From Undibacterium sp. (GTDB taxonomy: Bacteria > Pseudomonadota > Gammaproteobacteria > Burkholderiales > Burkholderiaceae_D): 64,000 bases of DNA. A program made the translations under genes and the position numbers. Positions 57,501 to 64,000 of this stretch are shown here, one piece after another. The stretch is from the NCBI GenBank assembly GCA_030645915.1, contig JAUSNO010000011.1, forward strand, positions 81,568 to 145,567, in the 5' to 3' direction. Under the pieces are notes generated by a model. The model was given only the letters and a program-made list of their open reading frames with translations. It was not told the DNA's origin and ran no database searches. Each line of letters opens with the position of its first letter. Position 1 is the first letter of the stretch.

Positions 57501-58692
57501 CGTTATAGAACAGACCGTTGAACAGTGCTTCGACTGAATCTTCTGTTGGCGGCTCGCCAGGACGCATCATGCGGTAAATCGCGACACGAGCAGCCATCTT
57601 GTCGGCAGTATCATCCGCACGCAAAGTCTGGGAAATATACGAACCCTGATCCAAATCATTGGTATACAAAGTTTGGATGTCCGCAACTTTAGCTTCGCGC
57701 AGACGACCCAACAAATCTTCGGTCAACTCGTCGTTCGCGTTTGCGATTACTTCGCCAGTATCAGCATCAACGATATTTTTCGCCAATACACGACCGAGCA
57801 AATAGTCCTCAGGGACAGAAATATGCTTGATACCAGCAGCATCAACTTCACGCACATGCTTGGCATTGATACGCTTGTCTTTAGCAACAATGACTTTGCC
57901 AGCTTTATCAACGATATCAAAACGCGCGACTTCACCACGCAAGCGCTCGGAAACGAATTCCATTTCTGCGCCGTCGTTGTGCAGTTTAAAGTTATCGAAG
58001 ACAAAGAAATTCGCCAATATCTGCTCATTGCTCATGCCTATGGCACGCAACAATATGGTCACCGGCATCTTGCGACGACGATCGATACGGAAGAACAGGA
58101 TATCTTTTGGATCGAATTCAAAATCCAGCCAAGAGCCGCGGTAAGGAATGATCCTTGCCGAAAACAGCAACTTACCTGAAGAGTGAGTCTTGCCCCTGTC
58201 GTGCTCAAAGAACACGCCTGGTGAGCGGTGCAACTGCGAAACGATGACGCGCTCAGTACCGTTAATGACGAACGAACCAGTATTGGTCATGAGCGGTAAT
58301 TCGCCCATATACACTTCCTGTTCTTTCATTTCTTTAACGATAGGTTTGGTTGGCGATTCTTTATCGAGAATCACCAAACGTACCTTGGCACGTAAAGGTG
58401 ACGCAAAAGTCAACCCGCGCAATTGACATTCCTTGACATCAAATGCAGGGTCACCTAAAACGTAGGATAAGAATTCGAGGCGAGCAAATCCGTTATGCGA
58501 CACAATTGGAAAAATGGACGTAAAGGCGGACTGCAAGCCTTCATTTTTACGAGTTGACGCTACTTTGTCAGCTTGTAAAAAGCCCAGATATGACTCTAGC
58601 TGGGTCGCCAGCAGGAAAGGAACGTTGTGAACGTTAGCGCGTTTCGCAAAAGATTTACGAATACGCTTCTTCTCAGTAAATGAGTAGTGCAT
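54586..58692 (-). CDS. rpoB: RNA polymerase beta subunit
   Basis: The 1368-residue subunit is complete. The rifampicin-binding region [33 protein letters not shown] is intact and wild-type-looking, and the C-terminal [24 protein letters not shown] block is typical. ATG 58692 ([10 protein letters not shown]) has GGAG at a good distance; the upstream GTG at 58698 is rejected. Confidence 0.98.
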   Translation of the reverse strand: MHYSFTEKKRIRKSFAKRANVHNVPFLLATQLESYLGFLQADKVASTRKNEGLQSAFTSIFPIVSHNGFARLEFLSYVLGDPAFDVKECQLRGLTFASPLRAKVRLVILDKESPTKPIVKEMKEQEVYMGELPLMTNTGSFVINGTERVIVSQLHRSPGVFFEHDRGKTHSSGKLLFSARIIPYRGSWLDFEFDPKDILFFRIDRRRKMPVTILLRAIGMSNEQILANFFVFDNFKLHNDGAEMEFVSERLRGEVARFDIVDKAGKVIVAKDKRINAKHVREVDAAGIKHISVPEDYLLGRVLAKNIVDADTGEVIANANDELTEDLLGRLREAKVADIQTLYTNDLDQGSYISQTLRADDTADKMAARVAIYRMMRPGEPPTEDSVEALFNGLFYNEDRYDLSAVGRMKFNRRIGRDELTGAMTLSNEDVLAVIKILVELRNGRGDVDDIDHLGNRRVRCVGELAENQFRAGLVRVERAVKERLGQAEADNLMPHDLINSKPISAAIREFFGSSQLSQFMDQTNPLSEITHKRRISALGPGGLTRERAGFEVRDVHPTHYGRVCPIETPEGPNIGLINSLALYARLNEYGFLETPYRKVVDKKITNQIDYLSAIEEGRYIIAQANATIDGNGSLCDELVSSRQAGETILVSPERVQYMDVATGQVVSVAASLIPFLEHDDANRALMGANMQRQAVPCLRPEKALVGTGIERTVAVDSGTTVQALRGGKVDYIDAGRIVIRVNDAEATAGEVGVDIYNLIKYTRSNQNTNINQRPIVKVGDIVTKGDVLADGASTDLGELALGQNMLVAFMPWNGYNFEDSILISEKVVADDRYTSIHIEELSVVARDTKLGAEEITRDISNLAENQLARLDEAGIVYIGAEVTAGDTLVGKVTPKGETQLTPEEKLLRAIFGEKASDVKDTSLRVPSGMVGTVIDVQVFTREGIQRDKRAQQITDDELKRYRLDLNDQLRIVEGDAFERLERMLVGKVANGGPAKLAKGSKITKEYLADLDKYHWFDIRPADDDAAKSLEAIKDSIAEKRHQFDLAFEEKRTKLTQGDELPPGVQKMVKVYLAVKRRLQPGDKMAGRHGNKGVVSRIVPVEDMPYMADGTPADIVLNPLGVPSRMNVGQILEVHLGWAAKGLGLRIGEMLKAKAKIEELRTFLKQIYNESGKTEDIDGLSDTDILELTSNLKNGVPFATPVFDGADEGEIRRMLDLAYPDAIAKQLGMTPSKNQVTLYDGRTGESFERNVTVGYMHMLKLHHLVDDKMHARSTGPYSLVTQQPLGGKAQFGGQRFGEMEVWALEAYGASYVLQEMLTVKSDDVNGRTKVYENLVKGDHVIEAGMPESFNVLVKEIRSLGIDIDLERN

Positions 58693-58909
58693 GGACACTC
58701 CGTGAGTGACAAAAAAGGATGGAGAATTCAGGATTCAAGGCATCAAATTAAATTGACCAATACAAACCGGAAAATTTAATATTTAAAACAATGAAACCTC
58801 AAGTCTCAGCCCTTAATTGTTAAAACTAAGCTTCGAACCGACAACTGGACAATAGCGATTTGCCTCAGATGCAACTAAACCAACCTCAGAACGACAAAGA
58901 AGCCAAAGA

Positions 58910-58935
58910 GGAACCCTCTCTTTTAAGAGGATTCC
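58910..58935 (-). promoter_or_regulatory. Hairpin in the rplL-rpoB spacer (attenuator-like)
   Basis: On the minus strand GGAATCCTCT and AGAGGGTTCC pair over 10 bases with one G-T pair, followed by TCTTTGG. In many Proteobacteria the rplL-rpoB spacer contains a partial terminator and an RNase III site that set the ratio of ribosomal protein to polymerase; this hairpin is the candidate here. Confidence 0.55.
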
Positions 58936-58983
58936 AATCTTTGACTCTGACGAATCCATAAGATTCGCCATACTGGACCAAAA

Positions 58984-59352
58984 TTACTTGATCTCTGCTT
59001 TCGCGCCAGCATCTTCCAGCTTTTTCTTAGCTGCTTCAGCATCTGCTTTAGTAACAGCTTCTTTAACTGTTTTTGGTGCGCCGTCAACTACATCTTTAGC
59101 TTCTTTCAAGCCAAGACCAGTCAATTCACGAACTGCTTTAATGACGCCAACTTTGTTCGCGCCAACTTCAGTCAACACTACGTTGAATTCAGTTTGCTCT
59201 TCAACTGCTGCAGCTGGACCAGCAGCTGGACCAGAAGACATTGCAGCAGCGGAAACACCAAATTTTTCTTCGAATGCTTTAACCAGGTCGTTCAGGTCCA
59301 TTACGGACATCGCGCCTACGGCTTCCAGGATATCGTCTTTGCTAATTGCCAT
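58984..59352 (-). CDS. rplL: 50S ribosomal protein L7/L12
   Basis: The 122-residue stalk protein has the dimerising N-terminal domain ([31 protein letters not shown]), an Ala/Gly/Pro hinge and the factor-binding C-terminal domain ([28 protein letters not shown]). ATG 59352 follows GGAG. It is 51 bp downstream of rplJ. Confidence 0.98.
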   Translation of the reverse strand: MAISKDDILEAVGAMSVMDLNDLVKAFEEKFGVSAAAMSSGPAAGPAAAVEEQTEFNVVLTEVGANKVGVIKAVRELTGLGLKEAKDVVDGAPKTVKEAVTKADAEAAKKKLEDAGAKAEIK

Positions 59353-59403
59353 TTGAAACTCCAATTTATAAATTACATTGATTCGGTATTGACGAAAAAA
59401 ATC

Positions 59404-59961
59404 TTATTCTGCGGCAGCTTCAGCAGGTGCGGCTTCAACAACTTCCGCTTCTGCTACAGGTGCTGTAGGATTTTCAGATTCTTTCTTAGCCGACAAAGCT
59501 GCAAGAGCGCGCGCGAAGCCAGATACAGGAGCCTGCATCATGCCCAACACTTGCGCCAACAGAACTTCACGACTAGGAATGCTTGCCAATGCGATAACGC
59601 CAGCTTTATCCAGCGACTTACCAGCATAGTTACCTGCCTTAATAACCAGTTTGTCGTTTGTTTTTGCAAAGTCTTGTACAACTTTAGCAGCAGCAACGGC
59701 ATCTACCGAGATCGCATAGATCAACGGACCAGTCATTTCAGAAGCGAGGCTTGCAAATGCGGTGCCTTCGACAGCGCGACGTGCTAACGTATTTTTCAAT
59801 ACGCGCATGTAGACGCCTTCAGCACGTGCAGCAGCACGTAGTTTCGTCAAGTGACCGACCTGGATGCCACGGTATTCAGCTACGACGATCGTCTGTGCAG
59901 ATGCTACTTTTGCAGAGACTTCAGCGACGACGGCCTTTTTGTCATTCAGATTGAGACTCAC
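59404..59961 (-). CDS. rplJ: 50S ribosomal protein L10
   Basis: The 185-residue L10 anchors L7/L12 on the ribosome. The start is a GTG at 59961, five bases after a strong GGAGGT; the protein then reads (M)[15 protein letters not shown]. Using the next upstream ATG would add about 74 residues from the leader. The C-terminus has an acidic Ala/Glu extension ([19 protein letters not shown]) about 15-20 residues longer than in E. coli. Confidence 0.95.
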   Translation of the reverse strand: MSLNLNDKKAVVAEVSAKVASAQTIVVAEYRGIQVGHLTKLRAAARAEGVYMRVLKNTLARRAVEGTAFASLASEMTGPLIYAISVDAVAAAKVVQDFAKTNDKLVIKAGNYAGKSLDKAGVIALASIPSREVLLAQVLGMMQAPVSGFARALAALSAKKESENPTAPVAEAEVVEAAPAEAAAE

Positions 59962-60269
59962 GGTCAACCTCCAATTATGATACTCAGTCTTTACATCAGG
60001 ATGAAGTAAAGCCCTTATATCGTTTCGAACACGGCGTCCGAAGTTAGGAGTTTTACTGGCAGACCAGTATGTAACTACAAAACTTGATCGGGTACACCAT
60101 CTGCGTTGGGTACAACAGATTACTCTGCCGCGAATTAACTTTGTTTTTAAACGACAAAAACGCAGCCCAACGGTCTTTGACACTCTGCTTGACTTTAAAA
60201 AATTAAGTCAAACAGCCCAAAGATTCGCCAGGCACCAAACACAGCACCTGGTCTTAATTCTTATTTAAC
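59962..60269 (-). promoter_or_regulatory. rplJ leader (L10 autoregulatory leader, candidate)
   Basis: The rplA-rplJ spacer is about 308 bp, unusually long in this otherwise tight cluster, and ends in the rplJ ribosome binding site. In E. coli the equivalent leader binds the L10-L7/L12 complex to repress translation. Position and length fit; I did not fold the RNA. A promoter may also lie here. Confidence 0.5.
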
Positions 60270-60965
60270 TTAAGCAGCCAAATTCGCGTGATCTACGCGC
60301 ACACCAGCACCCATAGTGGATGAGATGGAGATTTTACGCAGGTAAACACCTTTGCTCGAAGTAGGTTTTGCTTTGTTAAGCGCTTCTACGAGAGCAATCA
60401 AATTCGATTTCAGATCAGCATCAGCAAATGACTTACGGCCAATTGTTGAATGGATGATACCGGCTTTGTCAGTACGATATTGCACTTGACCAGCTTTTGC
60501 ATTTTTAACCGCAGTAGCAACGTCAGCAGTGACAGTACCGACTTTCGGATTTGGCATCAGACCGCGAGGTCCCAAGATTTGACCCAAGGTACCAACGATA
60601 CGCATGGTGTCAGGAGATGCAATAACGATGTCAAAAGGCATATCGCCAGCCTTAACACGTTCTGCCAAATCTTCCATACCGACGATATCAGCACCGGCAG
60701 CTTTAGCTTCTTCAGCTTTAGCACCTTGCGCGAATACAGCTACACGTACGGTTTTACCTGTACCAGCTGGCAACACAACTGCGCCACGGACAACTTGGTC
60801 AGATTTTTTAGGATCAACACCGAGTTGAACTGAAACGTCAATAGATTCATTGAATTTTGCAGTCGCGCACTCTTTGATCAACGCAATAGCGTTATCAAAA
60901 GAATAGGCTTTCAGGCGATCAACTTTAGTTGCAAGCAATTTTGCTTTTTTGGATAACTTAGCCAT
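60270..60965 (-). CDS. rplA: 50S ribosomal protein L1
   Basis: The 231-residue L1 is complete, with the conserved GxVxLP...[14 protein letters not shown] near residue 65 and [16 protein letters not shown] near 125. Its ATG shares one base with the rplK stop, so translation is coupled. In other bacteria L1 represses this operon by binding near the rplK start. Confidence 0.98.
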   Translation of the reverse strand: MAKLSKKAKLLATKVDRLKAYSFDNAIALIKECATAKFNESIDVSVQLGVDPKKSDQVVRGAVVLPAGTGKTVRVAVFAQGAKAEEAKAAGADIVGMEDLAERVKAGDMPFDIVIASPDTMRIVGTLGQILGPRGLMPNPKVGTVTADVATAVKNAKAGQVQYRTDKAGIIHSTIGRKSFADADLKSNLIALVEALNKAKPTSSKGVYLRKISISSTMGAGVRVDHANLAA

Positions 60966-61396
60966 TACAGACCCTCTACCGTGATACCCATGGAGCGTGC
61001 GGAACCGGCGATAGTACGCACTGCTGCGTCCATATCGGCGGCTGTGAGATCGGCGCGTTTAGTTGTCGCGATTTCTTCTGCTTGCTGACGAGTGATTTTA
61101 CCAACTTTATCTGTGTGGGGCTTCGCTGAGCCCTTAGTGATTCCAGCTGCTTTTTTGATCATGTATGTTGCAGGAGGAGTCTTCATCACGAAAGTGAAAG
61201 ACTTATCTGCAAATGCAGTAATCACAACAGGAATTGGCATACCTGGCTCAACACCCTGAGTCTGCGCGTTGAACGCTTTGCAGAATTCCATGATGTTCAG
61301 ACCACGTTGACCCAAAGCTGGACCGATAGGTGGGGATGGGTTTGCTTTACCAGCTGGCACTTGCAGCTTGATAAAACCAATGATTTTTTTTGCCAT
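60965..61396 (-). CDS. rplK: 50S ribosomal protein L11
   Basis: The 143-residue protein has [34 protein letters not shown] at the start, the thiostrepton-binding Pro-rich region, and the C-terminal RNA-binding domain. It forms the GTPase centre with 23S rRNA. It lies 132 bp after nusG, long enough for an L1-binding leader. Confidence 0.98.
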   Translation of the reverse strand: MAKKIIGFIKLQVPAGKANPSPPIGPALGQRGLNIMEFCKAFNAQTQGVEPGMPIPVVITAFADKSFTFVMKTPPATYMIKKAAGITKGSAKPHTDKVGKITRQQAEEIATTKRADLTAADMDAAVRTIAGSARSMGITVEGL

Positions 61397-61528
61397 GATG
61401 GCTCCTTCATTAAGTGAGTGATAGCGCCTTGAAATAACAATTTCTTGTCGAATCAGGCTCCTCTGTTTTGCCGCTTGTTAGTTTTTACTTTACCTATGCA
61501 AAGTAAGGCACCAACCAACCCTAATTCT

Positions 61529-62122
61529 TTAAACTTTCTCGACCTGAGAAAAGTCGAGGTCAACCGGTGTAGCTCGACCGAAAATAGTAACCGTGACACG
61601 CACCTTCGATTTTGCGTAGTTCACCTCTTCTACGCTTCCATTGAAGTCCGTAAAAGGACCTTCCTTAATACGAACGACCTCACCGACCTCATATAATACT
61701 TTTGGCCTTGGCTTCTCTACACCCTCTTGCATTTGCTGCAATATCTTATCGATTTCATGCTGAGGAATCGGAGATGGCTTATTCGATTTTCCACCGATAA
61801 ATCCAGTCACCTTGCTTGTATTTTTAACCAAATGCCACGTATCATCGGTCATTTCCATTTCAACGAACACATAACTTGGAAACAATCTACGCTCAGTTAC
61901 TGCTTTTTTACCATTCTTTACTTCAATAACTTCTTCTGTTGGAACCAGAATCTGACCGAATTTATCCTGCATTTCAGCGCGTTCAATGCGCTCAGTTAAC
62001 GCGCGTTGCACGCTTTTTTCCATGCCGGAATAAGCGTGAACCGCATACCATCGCTTCGCACTTTTAGGCACCGAAACCACAGGCTCCATGCTTTGCTGAT
62101 TTTCCTGAATATTTTCGCTCAT
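61529..62122 (-). CDS. nusG: Transcription termination/antitermination protein NusG
   Basis: The 197-residue protein has the NGN domain ([24 protein letters not shown]) and a C-terminal KOW domain ([19 protein letters not shown]). It links RNA polymerase with Rho or the ribosome. Its ATG shares one base with the secE stop. The first 20 residues ([12 protein letters not shown]...) are an extra tail compared with E. coli NusG. Confidence 0.97.
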   Translation of the reverse strand: MSENIQENQQSMEPVVSVPKSAKRWYAVHAYSGMEKSVQRALTERIERAEMQDKFGQILVPTEEVIEVKNGKKAVTERRLFPSYVFVEMEMTDDTWHLVKNTSKVTGFIGGKSNKPSPIPQHEIDKILQQMQEGVEKPRPKVLYEVGEVVRIKEGPFTDFNGSVEEVNYAKSKVRVTVTIFGRATPVDLDFSQVEKV

Positions 62123-62505
62123 TATTTTTTCAATCCAAGAACTAAATCATATAGCAAGAACTCAAGCAACTTATCAGTACCCCAGAGAAACATCGCCATC
62201 ACCACAACGAAACCGAAAACAACAGCAGTAATTTGGCCCGCTTCTTTTCGCGTTGGCCAAACAACTTTCTTTGTCTCACGAACTGATTCTTTAGCAAAGG
62301 CAAAAAATTCGCGGCCTGCATCAGAAGTCCAAGCAAGCACTATCGCCACAACCAAACCCGCAACAAGTGCAGCTATGCGAACATAAGTCGGCTGCTTTGC
62401 AAGAATATAAAAAGCAGCAACACCAGCAACCACAGCAACAATAGCTAAAATTATCTTATATTTGTCACTAGACGTGCTTACGGTTTGTACGGAATGGTTA
62501 GACAT
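62122..62505 (-). CDS. secE: Preprotein translocase subunit SecE
   Basis: The 127-residue protein has three hydrophobic helices (about 16-36, 44-62, 95-118), the enterobacterial-length form rather than the single-helix form. The conserved amphipathic region [22 protein letters not shown] precedes the last helix. It stabilises SecY in the inner membrane. Confidence 0.96.
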   Translation of the reverse strand: MSNHSVQTVSTSSDKYKIILAIVAVVAGVAAFYILAKQPTYVRIAALVAGLVVAIVLAWTSDAGREFFAFAKESVRETKKVVWPTRKEAGQITAVVFGFVVVMAMFLWGTDKLLEFLLYDLVLGLKK

Positions 62506-62541
62506 ACTTAATTTACTTTCGGTACCCTACTACCTAAATGG

Positions 62542-62617
62542 TGGCAGGGGCGGTAGGAATCGAACCTACAACCTTCGGTTTTGGAGACCGACGCTCTGCC
62601 AATTGAGCTACACCCCT
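62542..62617 (-). tRNA. trnW: tRNA-Trp (anticodon CCA)
   Basis: The 76-base gene folds as a full cloverleaf with acceptor AGGGGTG/CGCCCCT, D-arm AGCTC..GAGC, anticodon loop CTCCAAA and T-arm GTAGG..CCTAC, and the CCA end is encoded. It lies between tuf and secE, the standard place in Proteobacteria. Confidence 0.97.
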
Positions 62618-62644
62618 ACGCCTTAGAACAACCTGAATTGACGC

Positions 62645-62663
62645 AGCGACTCTTTGAGTCGCT
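62645..62663 (-). terminator. Hairpin between tuf and tRNA-Trp
   Basis: AGCGACTC, loop TTT, GAGTCGCT form a perfect 8-bp stem 30 bp after the tuf stop. There is no T-run on the minus strand, so it may be a processing or partial termination signal that lets some transcripts run into the tRNA. Confidence 0.45.
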
Positions 62664-62692
62664 ACGCTTACTTCATAAACTATTAAATCAAA

Positions 62693-63886
62693 TTAACCGA
62701 CAATAATTTTAGCAACGACACCAGCACCAACAGTACGACCACCTTCACGAATCGCGAAACGCAGACCTTCTTCCATCGCGATCGGGTTGATCAGTTTAAC
62801 AGTGATGGAGACGTTGTCGCCTGGCATGACCATTTCTTTATCTTTCGGCAATTCGATCGAACCAGTAACGTCCGTAGTACGGAAGTAGAATTGTGGACGA
62901 TAGTTGTTGAAGAATGGTGTGTGACGACCGCCTTCATCTTTCGACAAGACATAGATCTCGCCTGTGAAGTGATCATGCGGCTTGATCGAACCTGGCTTTG
63001 CCAGGACTTGACCACGCTGAACGTCTTCACGCTTAGTACCGCGCAACAGGACACCGACGTTGTCGCCAGCTTGACCTTGATCGAGCAATTTACGGAACAT
63101 TTCAACACCAGTACATGTTGTCACTGCTGTGTCGCTGATACCGATGATTTCTAAGGCTTCGCCAACTTTGACGATACCGCGCTCGATACGACCAGTAACT
63201 ACTGTACCGCGACCTGAGATCGAGAAGACGTCTTCAACTGGCAACAGGAATGCGCCGTCAACAGCACGTTCTGGCGTTGGGATGTAGTTGTCGAGTGCAT
63301 CAGCGAGCTTCATGATGGCTTCTTCGCCCAATGGACCAGTGTCGCCTTCGAGGGCTAATTTAGCTGAACCTTGGATGATAGGCAGATCGTCGCCTGGGAA
63401 TTCGTATTTAGACAACAACTCACGCACTTCCATTTCAACCAACTCCAACAATTCAGCGTCATCAACCATGTCGCATTTGTTGAGGAAGACGATGATGTAT
63501 GGAACACCAACTTGGCGAGCCAGGAGGATGTGTTCGCGTGTTTGTGGCATCGGACCGTCAGCTGCGGAACAAACCAGAATAGCGCCGTCCATCTGAGCAG
63601 CACCAGTGATCATGTTTTTAACATAGTCAGCATGGCCTGGGCAGTCTACGTGAGCGTAGTGACGTGCAGCTGTTTCGTATTCAACGTGAGCTGTGTTAAT
63701 AGTAATACCGCGCGCTTTTTCTTCTGGTGCTGCATCGATCTGGTCGTATGCTTTTGCTTCGCCGCCGAATTTCTTCGACAGAACTGTAGCGATCGCTGCA
63801 GTTAATGTTGTCTTACCGTGATCCACGTGACCAATTGTGCCAACGTTGACGTGCGGCTTGGTGCGTTCGAACTTACCTTTTGCCAT
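62693..63886 (-). CDS. tuf: Elongation factor Tu
   Basis: The 397-residue GTPase has [14 protein letters not shown] (P-loop), [12 protein letters not shown] (switch II), NKCDMVDD and the three-domain layout. Length fits Burkholderiales EF-Tu. It delivers aminoacyl-tRNA to the ribosome. A second tuf copy usually exists in this group near fusA; only one is in view. Confidence 0.98.
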   Translation of the reverse strand: MAKGKFERTKPHVNVGTIGHVDHGKTTLTAAIATVLSKKFGGEAKAYDQIDAAPEEKARGITINTAHVEYETAARHYAHVDCPGHADYVKNMITGAAQMDGAILVCSAADGPMPQTREHILLARQVGVPYIIVFLNKCDMVDDAELLELVEMEVRELLSKYEFPGDDLPIIQGSAKLALEGDTGPLGEEAIMKLADALDNYIPTPERAVDGAFLLPVEDVFSISGRGTVVTGRIERGIVKVGEALEIIGISDTAVTTCTGVEMFRKLLDQGQAGDNVGVLLRGTKREDVQRGQVLAKPGSIKPHDHFTGEIYVLSKDEGGRHTPFFNNYRPQFYFRTTDVTGSIELPKDKEMVMPGDNVSITVKLINPIAMEEGLRFAIREGGRTVGAGVVAKIIVG

Positions 63887-63971
63887 TTTAGACTCCCAAT
63901 GATTTTATGAGCAATTTAATGAAATAACTTAGGCACACGCCCAACAACTTTTTGATCAACTACAGATCCCT

Positions 63972-64000
63972 TGGTGCTCTTGACGTGGATTGAACACGTG
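63972..64000 (-). tRNA. 3' end of a tRNA gene (partial, identity uncertain, possibly tRNA-Thr)
   Basis: On the minus strand the window edge contains a T-arm (ACGTG, loop TTCAATC, CACGT), the 3' acceptor strand CAAGAGC, base A and an encoded CCA. The anticodon is outside the window. Placement directly upstream of tuf suggests the Tyr-Gly-Thr tRNA cluster usual in this position, with Thr nearest to tuf; this is inferred. Confidence 0.75.

Noticed and set aside
50023..58426. Numerous plus-strand open frames opposite rpoC and rpoB
   Set aside because: They mirror highly conserved codons of essential genes and encode no recognisable proteins.

Overview
The window looks like a chromosomal segment from a betaproteobacterium of the order Burkholderiales, probably Oxalobacteraceae. 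This rests on the gene order tuf, tRNA-Trp, secE, nusG, rplK, rplA, rplJ, rplL, rpoB, rpoC, on the coaX-birA pair downstream, and on the protein sequences. The genus cannot be fixed from the sequence alone.

Layout. 1-4.7 kb: 5' part of a secreted M4 (thermolysin-type) protease, a YitT-like membrane protein, a Big2 lipoprotein and a GlxA-type AraC regulator. 4.8-6.8 kb: glutathione-dependent formaldehyde detoxification (frmA, fghA), divergent from that regulator. 7-16.5 kb: an orphan KAS III enzyme, an AraC/isoprenylcysteine-methyltransferase pair, a P-type ATPase, a chemotaxis receptor with its sensor domain at the C-terminus, a TlpA-like thioredoxin and an MFS transporter. 16.5-23.2 kb: an accessory island. 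23.2-30 kb: Lrp regulator and lysA, a DUF2087 protein, an Hpt/HD-GYP protein, a PhyH dioxygenase, PPi-type phosphofructokinase and a Tat-exported M15-type peptidase. 30.4-44 kb: DUF885 hydrolase, aroG, an SxxK lipoprotein, a TonB receptor, an exported phosphoesterase, an exported HAD phosphatase, an orphan substrate-binding protein, pirin and azoR. 44.4-50 kb: LysR, hutF-hutG, a SPOR protein, coaX and birA. 50-64 kb: the RNA polymerase/ribosomal protein/tuf cluster, all on the minus strand, ending in a partial tRNA.

The accessory island is the most unusual part. It holds a group II intron whose reverse transcriptase frame reads through domain V, a 290-bp element with 15-bp terminal inverted repeats, and an integron-like cassette array with no integrase in view. 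The array has three attC-like sites (19676-19763, 21824-21889, 22934-22992), each starting at or just after the stop codon of a plus-strand gene and each followed within a few bases by another start codon. Two pairs of direct repeats (about 244 bp and about 300 bp) are woven through it. The 244-bp repeat carries the 3' end of the neighbouring lrp gene, so the array was rearranged after duplication of that tail.

A family of at least six dispersed REP-like palindromes and two more short inverted-repeat elements (at the tlpA start and next to the phosphoesterase stop) show that small non-coding mobile or palindromic repeats have shaped much of this segment outside the ribosomal cluster.
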